DNA of 64,000 nucleotides from Curtobacterium sp. MCPF17_052 (GTDB taxonomy: Bacteria; Actinomycetota; Actinomycetes; Actinomycetales; Microbacteriaceae): positions 1 to 64,000 of the forward strand of contig NZ_QKSD01000012.1 in assembly GCF_003234085.1 (NCBI RefSeq). Reading direction: 5' to 3'. A model generated the notes under the pieces. It saw only the letters and a list, made by a program, of their open reading frames with translations. It ran no database searches and was not told the DNA's origin. The stretch's first letter is position 1, and each line of letters starts with the position of its first letter. Of this stretch, positions 41,212 to 50,151 are shown piece after piece. The translations under genes were made by a program, and so were the position numbers.

Positions 41212-42146
41212 GCAGAGAGCCCCTCGAAGAGCACCGTCGAGAGGTAGCGCTCCCCCGTGTCGCAGACGATCGCGACGATGCGCTTGCCGGCGTTCTCCGG
41301 CCGCGCCGCGACCTGCAGGGCTGCGTGGATGATGGCACCCGAGGAGATGCCGGAGAGGATGCCCTCCTCCGTGGCCAGCGCGCGGGCGACCCGCAGGGCG
41401 TCGTCGAGCTCGACGTCGATGACCTCGTCGATCACGGAACGGTCGAGGACCTCGGGGATGAAGTTCGCCCCGATGCCGGCGATCTTGTGCGGACCGGCCG
41501 TGCCCTTGGTCAGGAGGGGCGAGTCGGCCGGTTCGACGGCGATGACCTGCACACCGGGGACGCGCTCCTTGAGGACCTGCCCGACGCCGGTGATGGTGCC
41601 ACCGGTCCCGACACCCGCGACGAACACGTCGACGTGCTCCTCGGTGTCGCGGAGGATCTCCTGCGCCGTGGTCCGACGGTGGATCGCCGCGTTCGCGGTC
41701 GTCTCGAACTGGTGGGCGAGGATCGCGCCCGGGGTCTCGTCGACGATCTGACCGGCGCGTTCCACGGCGCCCTTCATGCCCTCGGAGCCCGGGGTCAGGA
41801 CGATCTCCGCTCCGTACGCACGCATGACGGCCCGGCGCTCGACGCTCATGGTCTCGGGCATCGTGATGACGACCTTGTACCCGCGGGCTGCACCCACGAG
41901 GGCGAGGGCGATGCCGGTGTTGCCCGACGAACCCTCGACGATCGTGCCGCCGGGCTCCAGGTCACCGGACTCCTCGGCCGCGTCGATGATCGCGACGCCG
42001 AGACGGTCCTTGACGCTGGCGCCCGGGTTGTAGAACTCGAGCTTGGCGAGGACCTCGGCCCCGCCCTCCTGGGGCAGTCGGTTCAGCCGCACGAGCGGGG
42101 TGTTGCCGAAGGCCTGGGAGATGTTGTCGTAGATGGTGCCGGTCAT
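41208..42146 (-). CDS. cysK: Cysteine synthase A (O-acetylserine sulfhydrylase)
   Basis: A PLP enzyme making cysteine from O-acetylserine and sulfide. The 312-residue protein has [20 protein letters not shown], the PLP lysine in [11 protein letters not shown] (about Lys41), the substrate loop [30 protein letters not shown] and [18 protein letters not shown] at 42146 is the natural start. TAAGAT on the minus strand (42207-42212) is a good -10 hexamer about 60 bases upstream. It is first in the cysK-cysE operon. Confidence 0.96.
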   Translation of the reverse strand: MTGTIYDNISQAFGNTPLVRLNRLPQEGGAEVLAKLEFYNPGASVKDRLGVAIIDAAEESGDLEPGGTIVEGSSGNTGIALALVGAARGYKVVITMPETMSVERRAVMRAYGAEIVLTPGSEGMKGAVERAGQIVDETPGAILAHQFETTANAAIHRRTTAQEILRDTEEHVDVFVAGVGTGGTITGVGQVLKERVPGVQVIAVEPADSPLLTKGTAGPHKIAGIGANFIPEVLDRSVIDEVIDVELDDALRVARALATEEGILSGISSGAIIHAALQVAARPENAGKRIVAIVCDTGERYLSTVLFEGLSA

Positions 42147-42300
42147 GCGTTGCGTCCTCACGTCGGTCCCAGGGCCTCCATCCCAGGAGGCTCGGTGTGC
42201 GGCCTGATCTTAGCGAGCCGGCCCGGGGCACATCCCTGGTGTGACGTGCTGCGCGCGCGACGACGGGGCACCAGTTCGGGGGTGCGCCGGGAACCGCCGG

Positions 42301-43338
42301 TCAGCGGACGTGGGCGGTGCGTGCGAACCGGTCGTCGGTGGCCTCGAGCACGCGGAGCACGTTGCCGCCCGCCAGCGCCCGCAGATCACCGTCGCCCCAA
42401 CCGCGGCGGCGGAGCTCCTCGGCGAGCACCGGGTACCGCGAGACGTCGCGCAGGTCCGACGGCAGCACCGGCGTGCCGTCGTAGTCCCCGCCGAGGCCGA
42501 TGTGTGCCGCACCCGCGACGCTGCGGGCGTGCTCGACGTGGTCCGCGACGTCGGAGACCGTGACGAGGGGCGGCTCGCCGGCGGCGCCGGACTCTTCCCA
42601 GTCGGCCCAGGCCCGGGAGACGAACTTCGGCACGAAGGTGAGCATCACCACGCCGCCGTTGTCGGCCAAGCGCGCGAGCACGTCGTCCGGCACGTTCCGG
42701 GGGTGGTCGTCGATCGCCACCGTCGACGAGTGGCTGAACACGACCGGCCGGGTGGCCACGTCGAGGGTGTCCCGCATCGTGGTGGGTGCGGTGTGGGACA
42801 GGTCGACGAGCATGCCGATCCGTTCCATCTCGGCGACGACCTCGCGCCCGCGGTCGGTCAGGCCTCCGTGCGCCCGGGCACCGGTGGCCGAATCGGCCCA
42901 CGGGGTGTCGTCATTGTGCGTCAGCGTCATGTACCGGACGCCGAGCCGTGCGAAGTCGCGGAGGACGGCCAGGTCGTCACCGATCGAGTGCCCGCCCTCG
43001 GCGCCGAGCAGCGAGGCGATCCGGCCCGAGGCGATCGCCGCCCGCACCTCGGCGGCGGTCCGCGCGAGCGCCAGGTCGTCCGGGTAGCGCTCGATCATGC
43101 GATGGGCGAGGTCGATCTGCTGCAGCGTCGTCCGGACCGGGTCGGGGTCCTCGACCGGGACGAACACCGACCAGAACTGGCCGACGACCCCACCGGCACG
43201 GAGCTTCGGCAGGTCGGTGTGCAGCGAGTCGGTCTCGGAGTCGATGCCCTCGACGCCGGACCCGTGCGTCTCGCGACGCTCCCACGGCAGGTCGTTGTGG
43301 CCGTCGATGACGGGGAAGGGGAGGGCGTCGAGGTCCAT
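42301..43338 (-). CDS. Membrane dipeptidase (peptidase family M19)
   Basis: A 345-residue zinc hydrolase. Metal ligands and family blocks: VIDGHNDLPW (first His-x-Asp), LLGAEGGHSIGDDLAVLRDF (bridging Glu), MTLTHNDDTPWADS, LVDLSHT, VVFSHSSTVA, and GLGGDYDG. Renal-dipeptidase relatives cleave dipeptides, including some D-amino-acid forms; here no signal peptide is seen, so it acts in the cytoplasm. ATG 43338 lies six bases after TACGGT on the minus strand (leaderless). Confidence 0.92.
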   Translation of the reverse strand: MDLDALPFPVIDGHNDLPWERRETHGSGVEGIDSETDSLHTDLPKLRAGGVVGQFWSVFVPVEDPDPVRTTLQQIDLAHRMIERYPDDLALARTAAEVRAAIASGRIASLLGAEGGHSIGDDLAVLRDFARLGVRYMTLTHNDDTPWADSATGARAHGGLTDRGREVVAEMERIGMLVDLSHTAPTTMRDTLDVATRPVVFSHSSTVAIDDHPRNVPDDVLARLADNGGVVMLTFVPKFVSRAWADWEESGAAGEPPLVTVSDVADHVEHARSVAGAAHIGLGGDYDGTPVLPSDLRDVSRYPVLAEELRRRGWGDGDLRALAGGNVLRVLEATDDRFARTAHVR

Positions 43339-43361
43339 CCCCCGACCGTACCGGGCGTGGT

Positions 43362-43431
43362 CTGCCGGGCGGGGCCTGCCGGGCGGGGCCTGCCGGGCGG
43401 GATCTGCCGGACGAGGCCTGCCGGGCGGGGT
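43362..43431. repeat. 14-bp tandem repeat upstream of the dipeptidase gene
   Basis: Five consecutive 14-base units of CTGCCGGGCGGGGC with single-base variants, followed by a degenerate sixth. They fill most of the 110-bp gap between the YeiH gene stop and the dipeptidase start, just upstream of its promoter. The unit is not a multiple of three and lies outside coding sequence. Confidence 0.8.
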
Positions 43432-43448
43432 CTGCTCGGCTGCCGGCG

Positions 43449-44537
43449 TCAGATGCTGCCGGTGAGGGCCTGCAGGCCGAGGCTCGACAGCGACACCACG
43501 ATCCAGAGCGACCCACCGAGGACCAGCGGCCGGAACCCGGCGCGGCGGAACCCGGCGATGTCGGTGGACAGGCCGATCGCGCTCAGGGCGACGGTGATGA
43601 GGAACGCGGCGACCGTGGCGATCGCCGGGTGCGCAGGCCCCGGGATCACCCCGGTGGAGTTCACGGCGGCCACCAGCACGAAGCCGATGAGGAACCACGG
43701 CACGAGACGGAACACGCGGCGCGGTGACCACCTCGGTCGAGCGGGTGCGACGGCGGGGTCGATCCCGGTCCCGTCCAGCGCCACGTCCCCCGCTGTCGAC
43801 GCGGACCGCTCGGCCCGGCGTCCGACGAGCCACGCGAGGCCGAGGACCACCGGGATGATCATGAGCGTCCGGACCAGCTTCACGACGACCGCGAAGTCCG
43901 CCGCCCCCGAGCCGTAGGTGCTCGCTGCGGCGACGACCGAGGAGGTGTCGTTCACCGCCGTCCCCGCGAACAGCCCGAACGCGTGCTGGCTCATGCCCAG
44001 GGCGTGCCCGACCACGGGGAAGACGACGACCGCGGCCACGTTGAACAGGAAGATCGTCGACACGGCGTACGCGACCTCGATCGACACCGCGCCGATCACC
44101 GGGGTGACGGCAGCGATCGCCGACGCCCCGCAGATGCCCGTCCCGACGCCGATCAGGGTCCGGAGGTTGCCGACCACACCGAGCGCCCGACCGATCCCCC
44201 ACGCTGCGACGAGGCAGATGACGAGGGTGCCGAGCATCACCGGCAGCGATTGCACCCCGACCCGGGCGACCTGCACGAGCGACAGCTGCGCGCCGAGCAG
44301 GACGACCGCGGACTGCAGCACGGTCTTGCTCGCGGTCGTGATCCCCGGCCGGAACACCTGACCCGGACGTCGCACCGTCCCGAGGACCGCGCCGATCACG
44401 ACCCCGCTGACCGGCGCTCCGACGACCGGCAGGAACCGCCCGATCACGGTCGCGACCACGGCGATGCCGGTGGCGAGCGCGAGGCCGGGGACGAGCCTCC
44501 CGGCACGGTCGAGCGGAGTCGGGGCGGCATCGGTCAC
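43449..44537 (-). CDS. YeiH-family putative sulfate exporter / membrane permease
   Basis: A 362-residue membrane protein with about ten hydrophobic spans. Family blocks include GAVLGTVRRPGQVFRPGITT, ASKTVLQSAVVLLGAQLSLV, GVGTGICGASAIAAVTPVIG, FGLFAGTAVNDTSSVVAAAS and VVKLVRTLMIIPVVLGLAWL. The GTGICGASAIAA block is diagnostic of the UPF0324/YeiH family, annotated as putative sulfate or sulfonate exporters without firm proof. GTG 44537 lies six bases after CAGGAT and sits within the GGTCACGTGACC palindrome. Confidence 0.88.
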   Translation of the reverse strand: MTDAAPTPLDRAGRLVPGLALATGIAVVATVIGRFLPVVGAPVSGVVIGAVLGTVRRPGQVFRPGITTASKTVLQSAVVLLGAQLSLVQVARVGVQSLPVMLGTLVICLVAAWGIGRALGVVGNLRTLIGVGTGICGASAIAAVTPVIGAVSIEVAYAVSTIFLFNVAAVVVFPVVGHALGMSQHAFGLFAGTAVNDTSSVVAAASTYGSGAADFAVVVKLVRTLMIIPVVLGLAWLVGRRAERSASTAGDVALDGTGIDPAVAPARPRWSPRRVFRLVPWFLIGFVLVAAVNSTGVIPGPAHPAIATVAAFLITVALSAIGLSTDIAGFRRAGFRPLVLGGSLWIVVSLSSLGLQALTGSI

Positions 44538-44573
44538 GTGACCATCCTGCCGCCCGTGCGCCAGGATCGAGGG
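44532..44573. promoter_or_regulatory. Divergent leaderless promoters with GGTCACGTGACC palindrome over a start codon
   Basis: GGTCACGTGACC (44532-44543) is a perfect 12-bp palindrome that contains the GTG start of the YeiH gene on the minus strand. CAGGAT hexamers on both strands (minus at 44544-44549, plus at 44562-44567) lie six bases before the two GTG starts. Only 36 bases separate the genes. Confidence 0.55.
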
Positions 44574-45089
44574 GTGAGCGCTGCTTTCCGGATCGTGACC
44601 GACCTGCCTGTGCCACCCGAGCAGGCGTTCGCGCTGTCCCTGGACATCGGCGCGCATCTGCGGTCGATGGCCGCGACCGGTGAGCAGGCCGTCGCCGGAC
44701 GCACCGACGGGCTGATCGGGATCGGCGAGAGCGTGACCTGGCGTGCCCGCCACTTCGGGGTCGTCTGGCGGATGACGAACGAGATCACCGCCCTGGAGGC
44801 TCCCCACACGTTCGTCGACGAACAGGTGCGCGGACCGTTCGCCCGGTTCCGGCACCGGCACCGGTTCGAGGCGACACCCACCGGGACCCGCATGGTGGAT
44901 GAGATCACCTTCCGGGCACCGTTCGGTGCGCTCGGGCGGATCGCCGAGGGGCTGGTGTTGCGGCGGTACCTGGTGCGGTTGATCCGGGAGCGGAACCGGT
45001 CGCTCGCCGCCGAGCTCCGCGCCGCCGGCACCGTCGGAGGTCCGGGTGACGTCGATCAGGAGCCGGCGAGTTCGCCGAGCGTGTCGTAG
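44574..45089 (+). CDS. SRPBCC-family (START/Bet v1-like fold) protein
   Basis: A 171-residue single-domain protein: FRIVTDLPVPPEQAFALSLD, VTWRARHFGVVWRMTNEITA, FVDEQVRGPFARFRHRHRFE, ATPTGTRMVDEITFRAPFG and a C-terminal long helix. This is the polyketide-cyclase/ligand-binding SRPBCC pattern; ligand unknown. GTG 44574 follows CAGGAT by six bases. Its 3' end overlaps the convergent RpiR gene by 34 bases, an unusual tail-to-tail coding overlap. Confidence 0.85.
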   Translation: MSAAFRIVTDLPVPPEQAFALSLDIGAHLRSMAATGEQAVAGRTDGLIGIGESVTWRARHFGVVWRMTNEITALEAPHTFVDEQVRGPFARFRHRHRFEATPTGTRMVDEITFRAPFGALGRIAEGLVLRRYLVRLIRERNRSLAAELRAAGTVGGPGDVDQEPASSPSVS

Positions 45090-45883
45090 GCGTTCGCCAC
45101 CGCTTCCACCCGGGTGCGACCGGAGGGGCCGGAGGCCTCGTACACGTCGTTCGTGATCGCCGCGACGACCGCGAACAGCGCCGCCAGCGAGTCGAACGCC
45201 GAAGGCGAGTCGACGGGGCAGAGCACCGCGGTGGTCGCGGGCGCCGCGATGACGGCGGCGGTCGGGTCCCCGATGACGACGACGTCCGCCCCGGTCCCGA
45301 CGCAGTGTCGGACGAGACGGTCGACCCCCGCGGCGTGCCGCCGGACCGTGACGATGACCACGAGGTCGCGGCGGTCGAGGTCGGCCACCTCCTCCCCCAG
45401 GCGCTGTCCCGGCGACGGCCCGACGCGGACGTCGGGACGGACCTGCGCGAGCTGCGCACGGAGCTGCAGCGCGATCGGGTACGCGCCGCGCTCGCCGAAG
45501 ACCAGGACCCGCCGTGCGCGGACGATCCGTCGGGAGAGGCGCGGACGGTCGGCTCGGGCGAGGGAGGCGAACGCCGCGTCGAGGTTCCGCGCCTCCACCG
45601 CACGCTGGTCGACGTGGGCGGCGTCCTCCGCCGCCCAGGGCAGGCCGGTCCCCCGCGCCGACATGAGGTTCTGGCGGACCTCCGCGGCGTCCTGGAACCC
45701 CAGCGACCGCACGAGCCGCGAGACCGTCGCCTTCGAGGTGCCGGACTCGGCGGCCAACTGCGCCGAGGTGCCGACCAGCAGGAGCTCGGGGTCGTGCCGG
45801 ATCATCGCGGCGACCCGGCGTTCGGCCGGTGAGAGGCGCTCCCAGACCGAGTCGATGCGTCCGCGGACGTCGGGGACGCTCAT
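45056..45883 (-). CDS. RpiR/MurR-family regulator of the ureide cluster
   Basis: A 275-residue regulator with an N-terminal HTH (RIDSVWERLSPAERRVAAMI, then SAQLAAESGTSKATVSRLVR, SLGFQDAAEVRQNL) and a C-terminal SIS (sugar isomerase-like) sensor domain (about 120-240, with VFGERGAYPIALQLRAQLAQ and DLVVIVTVRRHAAG). It overlaps the allantoate amidohydrolase gene by ATGA and so is the last gene of the ureide operon. RpiR proteins typically sense phosphosugars, but several regulate purine or ureide catabolism; the effector here is inferred to be a pathway intermediate. Confidence 0.88.
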   Translation of the reverse strand: MSVPDVRGRIDSVWERLSPAERRVAAMIRHDPELLLVGTSAQLAAESGTSKATVSRLVRSLGFQDAAEVRQNLMSARGTGLPWAAEDAAHVDQRAVEARNLDAAFASLARADRPRLSRRIVRARRVLVFGERGAYPIALQLRAQLAQVRPDVRVGPSPGQRLGEEVADLDRRDLVVIVTVRRHAAGVDRLVRHCVGTGADVVVIGDPTAAVIAAPATTAVLCPVDSPSAFDSLAALFAVVAAITNDVYEASGPSGRTRVEAVANAYDTLGELAGS

Positions 45884-47184
45884 GCCTCCACCGCCGTCGT
45901 CGCAGGCGGGAGGGTGTCGCTCGACCGGGCGAGGTGCTCGATCGCTCCGACGAGCGCGTCGAGTCCGAGCGCGACGTCGGCGGCGGAGACGAACTCGTCC
46001 GGGTGGTGGCTGATGCCGTCCGGGTTGCGCAGGAACAGCATCGCGACGTCGGTGACCCGGCCGAGGGACATCGCGTCGTGCCCCGCGCGTGAGAACAGCT
46101 CGAGCGGTTCCGGCTCACCGGTGCTGACGATGCCCGCACGGACGGCGTCCATCAGGTGCGGGGCGCAGAAGACCGCCGGTGCCCGGTGCACCTCGGTCGG
46201 CGTGACGTCCACGCCGCGCCGCGCCGCGATCTCTCGGAACGCCTCGGCGATCTCGTCCCAGACACGGTCACGTCCGTCGTCGAACTCGCCGCGGAGGTCG
46301 ACCGCGAAGGTCGCGAGGCCGGGCACGACGTTGACCGCCCCGGGTTCGACGGCCATCGTGCCGACAGTGCCGATGTGCTGCTCCGTGCGACAGATCCGCT
46401 CGACCGCCAGGGCCGCCTCGGCAGCGGCGAGCAGGGCGTCGTGGCGGCGCTCGTACGGGGTGCCGCCGGCGTGACGCGCTTCGCCGACCGCCCGCACGGT
46501 GAACCGGCGAGCGCTCGCGATGCTGGTGACGACGCCGAGTGCCTGTTCGGCGTGCTCGAGGTACGGCCCCTGCTCGATGTGCGCTTCGAGGTACCCGACG
46601 AGCGAGGTGGGGTCGACCGCAGCCTGCCCGACCTGGGCCGGGTCCAGCCCGAACGACTCGAAGGCGGCACGGAGGGTGGTGCCGTCCCCGTCACGGAGGT
46701 CCCACCACGAGTCGTCCCACACGCCGGCGACCGCGGAGGACCCGAGCAGGGCCTTGCCGAACCGGGTGCCCTCCTCGTCGGAGAACGCGATGACCTCGAG
46801 CGCGAACGGCAGCTCGGCACGAGCCTGCTGCAGGCGCGCGGCGACCTCGATCGCCATGAGGACACCGACGACCCCGTCGTACCGGCCGGCGTCGACCACC
46901 GTGTCCAGGTGCGACCCGAGCAGCAGGACGGGTACGTCCGGCTCGGCTCGACCGGTCCGCCCGTGGAGGTTGCCCGCGGCGTCCTGCCACGTGTCGAGCC
47001 CGGCGTCTTGCATCCAGTTGTCGACGACGGCGTTCGCGCGTGCGTGTTCGGGCGACAGGTACACCCGGGTGATGTACCCCGCGGTCTCGCTGATCGCGGC
47101 GAGTTCGTCGCAGCGGGTGACGATCCGGTCGGCGGCAGCGCGAGCCGGAGCGCTGGCGACGGGGACCTGGACGGCCGCGCTCAC
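45880..47184 (-). CDS. allC: Allantoate amidohydrolase (M20/hydantoinase-carbamoylase family)
   Basis: A 434-residue dinuclear metal amidohydrolase: LLLGSHLDTVVDAGRYDGVV (metal His/Asp), EVIAFSDEEGTRFGKALLGS (metal Glu/catalytic Glu), LEAHIEQGPYLEHAEQALGV, ARHAGGTPYERRHDALLAAA and SRAGHDAMSLG (metal His). AllC removes ammonia and CO2 from allantoate to yield ureidoglycine. The family also includes N-carbamoyl-L-amino-acid hydrolases, but the flanking allantoinase and aminotransferase favour AllC. GTG 47184 overlaps the pucG stop as GTGA. Confidence 0.88.
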   Translation of the reverse strand: MSAAVQVPVASAPARAAADRIVTRCDELAAISETAGYITRVYLSPEHARANAVVDNWMQDAGLDTWQDAAGNLHGRTGRAEPDVPVLLLGSHLDTVVDAGRYDGVVGVLMAIEVAARLQQARAELPFALEVIAFSDEEGTRFGKALLGSSAVAGVWDDSWWDLRDGDGTTLRAAFESFGLDPAQVGQAAVDPTSLVGYLEAHIEQGPYLEHAEQALGVVTSIASARRFTVRAVGEARHAGGTPYERRHDALLAAAEAALAVERICRTEQHIGTVGTMAVEPGAVNVVPGLATFAVDLRGEFDDGRDRVWDEIAEAFREIAARRGVDVTPTEVHRAPAVFCAPHLMDAVRAGIVSTGEPEPLELFSRAGHDAMSLGRVTDVAMLFLRNPDGISHHPDEFVSAADVALGLDALVGAIEHLARSSDTLPPATTAVEA

Positions 47185-48485
47185 GCGCGTACCCCGTCGC
47201 CGAGCTCGGCGTCGAGTTGAGCGCCGAGCTCGGCGTCGGGTTCAGCGTCGAACTCGGGGTCGGGTTCCGCACCGTGACCGGCGTAGACGTCGAGCGCCGC
47301 GTCGACGCCACCGCCCTGCGGCACGGACTTCCCGCCGCGACGGAGGGACTGCTCGAGGGCGGCCAGGGTCGTCACGACGGCGTCCTTCCGTGCGTTGTAG
47401 CCCATCGTCCCGATGCGCCACACCCGTCCGTGCAGCGGGCCGAACGACGTGCCGATCTCGATGCCGTGGTCCTCGAGCATCGCGGAGCGGACCGCGTCCC
47501 CCTGGACCTCGTCGGGGATCTCCACCGCGACGACGTTGTGCATCTTGTGGCCGACGTCCCCGAACACCGTGAGACCGAGGCCTCGGACACCCTCGAGCAT
47601 CGCGCGGCCGGCGCGGGCGTGCCGTTCGACCACGGCGTCGCGGCCTTCCTCGAGCAGGATCCGGGCGCACTCGTTCGCCGCGTAGAGCATCGAGGCCGCT
47701 TCGGTGTGGTGGTTGAGGCGCCGGGGCCCCCAGTAGTCGATGATCATCGCGAGGTCGAGGTAGTTCGACTGGATCGGGTGGTCGGACACCTCGTCGCCGG
47801 GCTCGCGGATGCCGGCCTCGACGCTCCGACGCCCGTCGAGCACCGCGACCGCTCGCGGTGAGAGCGACAGCGGTGCGCTACCGGAGGGGCCGCCGAGGCA
47901 CTTCTGCAGTCCGGCGCTGACGGCGTCGATGCCCCAGGCGTCCACCTCGAGCGGGTTCCCACCGACGGAGGCGGTGACGTCCGTGTAGAACAGCACGCCG
48001 TGCCGTTCGCAGATCGCGCCGAGTTCGTCGAGCGGCTGGTTCATCGTCGTCGAGGTGTCGCCCTGCACGACGGCCAGGAGCTTCGGTCGGACCCGGATGA
48101 TCGCGTCCTCGATCACCGAGGCCGGGAACACCTGGCCCCACTCGGTCTCGATCGTGTGCACCGTCGCTCCGGCGCGTCCGGCGATCTCGGCGAGGAGGTG
48201 CCCGAACCGGCCGAACACCGGGACCAGGACGCTGTCGCCGGGGGCGAGCAGTGAGACGAGGGCGGCTTCGATGCCGGCACGGGAGGTGCCGTCGACGAGG
48301 ACGGTGGCCTCGTTCGCGGTGCCGAACACCCGGCGGTAGAGCTCCTGCGTCTGGTTCATCGTCTCGGTCATCCACGGGTCGTACTGCCCGACCAGCGGGG
48401 TCGAGAGTGCGCGGAGGACGCGGGGGTCGGCGTCGATCGGGCCGGGGCCCATCAGGAGACGTGCGGGCGGGTTCACGGGGTGCAT
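47181..48485 (-). CDS. pucG: (S)-ureidoglycine-glyoxylate aminotransferase
   Basis: A 434-residue class V PLP aminotransferase. LLMGPGPIDADPRVLRALST and PLVGQYDPWMTETMNQTQEL start the protein; VDGTSRAGIEAALVSLLAPG, FYTDVTASVGGNPLEVDAWG and the PLP-lysine block SAGLQKCLGGPSGSAPLSLS follow. WRIGTMGYNARKDAV is the C-terminal signature. In B. subtilis PucG moves the amino group of ureidoglycine to glyoxylate, giving oxalurate and glycine. The last 50 residues are an acidic repeat-like tail (DPEFDAEPDAELGAQLDAEL) not needed in homologues. It starts a sub-operon with its own promoter. Confidence 0.88.
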   Translation of the reverse strand: MHPVNPPARLLMGPGPIDADPRVLRALSTPLVGQYDPWMTETMNQTQELYRRVFGTANEATVLVDGTSRAGIEAALVSLLAPGDSVLVPVFGRFGHLLAEIAGRAGATVHTIETEWGQVFPASVIEDAIIRVRPKLLAVVQGDTSTTMNQPLDELGAICERHGVLFYTDVTASVGGNPLEVDAWGIDAVSAGLQKCLGGPSGSAPLSLSPRAVAVLDGRRSVEAGIREPGDEVSDHPIQSNYLDLAMIIDYWGPRRLNHHTEAASMLYAANECARILLEEGRDAVVERHARAGRAMLEGVRGLGLTVFGDVGHKMHNVVAVEIPDEVQGDAVRSAMLEDHGIEIGTSFGPLHGRVWRIGTMGYNARKDAVVTTLAALEQSLRRGGKSVPQGGGVDAALDVYAGHGAEPDPEFDAEPDAELGAQLDAELGDGVRA

Positions 48486-48498
48486 GGTTGATCCTTCC

Positions 48499-48523
48499 GT
48501 TCCACGGTTGAGAGTAGTGGAAC
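48499..48523 (-). promoter_or_regulatory. pucG promoter flanked by GGAAC half-sites
   Basis: GTTCCAC (48499-48505) and GTGGAAC (48517-48523) are exact inverted repeats with an 11-base spacer. The spacer contains a minus-strand -10 hexamer TACTCT (48511-48516). The dyad lies in the 43-base gap before pucG, 14 bases from its start. It is a plausible operator for the cluster's RpiR-type regulator. Confidence 0.5.
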
Positions 48524-48528
48524 GCGCG

Positions 48529-50151
48529 TTACGAACGTGTTGCGGATGAAGAGGACAGGTCGATCGCGAGGTCGACCAGCGCGAGGTCGGCACCGGTCGG
48601 TCCGACGAGGCAGACCCCGACGGGAGCGTCCGCGAGGTGCAGCGCCGGCATGCTGACCGCGGGCAGGCCGCCGACCCCGGCGACCGACGTCATGCGGAGT
48701 GTGGCCCGACGGGTGACGAGCACGGCAGCGGTGTCGGCCGTGCGGCTCGGCGCGGGTCCGGGCACCGTGGGGAGGGCCAGGACGCCGTCGTCGAACACCC
48801 GTCGGACCGCGGTCCGGAGTTCGACGAGGCGGACACGCGCTGCCGACTCCTGCTCCGCCGTGACGGCCGCCGCAGCCGCGAACCGCTCGGCGACGTCGGC
48901 TCCGAGTGCCCCCGGGTGCGCAGCGACCCAGTCACCGTGGTTCCGGTGTGCCTCGGCGGCCTGGACGATCCGCAGCGTCTCGGCGAGGTCGTCCAGGTCG
49001 GGCAGCTCGACCGACCGCACCGGGCGCACGGTCCGCTCGACCCACGCCAGGAACGCGCTCCGGGTGCCGGGTTCGGCGGCGTCGAGCAATGCGTCGCTCA
49101 GGAGCAGCGGAGCCGTCCGGATCGCGCCGGCGTCAGCACCGCGCAGCTGCGCAGCGGTGTCACCGAGTGCGATGCCGACGACCTGCCGGAGCAGCTCGGG
49201 GTCACGTGTCAGCCAGCCCACCGTGTCGAAGGTCTGCGCGAGGGGCAGCACGCCGCTCCGCGAGACGGTGCCGTGGGTCGTCCGGAGCCCCCAGAGCCCC
49301 TGGTACGACGCGGGCACGCGGATGCTGCCTGCCGTGTCCGTGCCCAGACCGAGGTCCGCCTGCCCGAGCGCGACCGCCGAAGCCGAACCGGAGGTCGACC
49401 CACCACCGATCCGCTGTGGTGCCGCACCGTTCGGCGTCGTCCCGGAGTGGGCGTTCCGGCCGGCGAGCGCGTAGGCGAACTCGTCGCTCCGGGCGATGCC
49501 GGTCAGCTCGGCTCCGGCGTCGAGGAGCATCGCGACCGCTGGGGCGTGCTCGTGCTCGACGGCGGCTGCGGCCTGCCACGTCGGGTTGCCCGCGCCGATG
49601 ACCTGCCCGCGGACGGCGAAGAGGTCCTTCACCGCCATCCGGACCCCGGCGAGGGGACCGGGGCGAGCACCAGGACCGGGGCCAGCACCAGGACCGAGGT
49701 CAGCACCAGGACCGGGGCCGGCGTCGGCACCACCGCCGGGGACGAGCGGGTCGCCGAGCACGCGCCAGACGGACCGGTCGAACGCCGGGGCGCGTCCGGT
49801 GACGTGCGCCGTGCGGATCAGCCACGCGCCGTCGGTCCGGCACCAGAGCTGGGTCTGCAGGCCGCGCCCGCCGTCGACGAACTGCGATTCGCCCACGACC
49901 AGCACGGCGTCCGGGCCGAGGACCTGCACGTCCACGCCGACCAGTTCCCGGCGGGCGACACCGCCGCGGGACGAGCGGAACGCACTGATCTGCCCGTGCC
50001 CGCGCAGCAGGCCGGCGCCGTCGCCGCGCAGGGTGCCCGGGCCGGGTTCGAACAGCGCGTCGAGCACGGCGGTGTCGTCCCGCATCAGGGCCGACTCGTA
50101 CTCGTGGAACGCCGACTCGAGGCCGGCGGGCCACGTCCCCGTCAGCCGCAC
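48529..50151 (-). CDS. AtzH-like (HpxZ/DUF3225) domain fused to an amidase
   Basis: A 540-residue fusion. Residues about 1-140 are an AtzH-like/DUF3225 NTF2-fold domain (LESAFHEYESALMRDDTAVL, GHGQISAFRSSRGGVARREL, WLIRTAHVTGRAPAFDRSVW). A Gly/Pro repeat linker (PGPGADLGPGAGPGPGARPG) leads to an amidase-signature domain from about 175. Its Lys-Ser-Ser triad is visible: MAVKDLF (Lys), GGGSTSGSASAVALG (cis-Ser) and LGTDTAGSIRVPASYQG (nucleophile). In Klebsiella separate HpxZ and HpxY proteins handle oxalurate, so an oxalurate or related ureide amidase is inferred. GTG 50151 overlaps the acetamidase-like gene. Confidence 0.82.
   Translation of the reverse strand: MRLTGTWPAGLESAFHEYESALMRDDTAVLDALFEPGPGTLRGDGAGLLRGHGQISAFRSSRGGVARRELVGVDVQVLGPDAVLVVGESQFVDGGRGLQTQLWCRTDGAWLIRTAHVTGRAPAFDRSVWRVLGDPLVPGGGADAGPGPGADLGPGAGPGPGARPGPLAGVRMAVKDLFAVRGQVIGAGNPTWQAAAAVEHEHAPAVAMLLDAGAELTGIARSDEFAYALAGRNAHSGTTPNGAAPQRIGGGSTSGSASAVALGQADLGLGTDTAGSIRVPASYQGLWGLRTTHGTVSRSGVLPLAQTFDTVGWLTRDPELLRQVVGIALGDTAAQLRGADAGAIRTAPLLLSDALLDAAEPGTRSAFLAWVERTVRPVRSVELPDLDDLAETLRIVQAAEAHRNHGDWVAAHPGALGADVAERFAAAAAVTAEQESAARVRLVELRTAVRRVFDDGVLALPTVPGPAPSRTADTAAVLVTRRATLRMTSVAGVGGLPAVSMPALHLADAPVGVCLVGPTGADLALVDLAIDLSSSSATRS

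Noticed and set aside
42147..42215. Cysteine-attenuator leader peptide before cysK
   Set aside because: A short ORF (MEALGPT) is present in the leader but contains no cysteine codons, so it does not fit the described actinobacterial cysteine attenuators.
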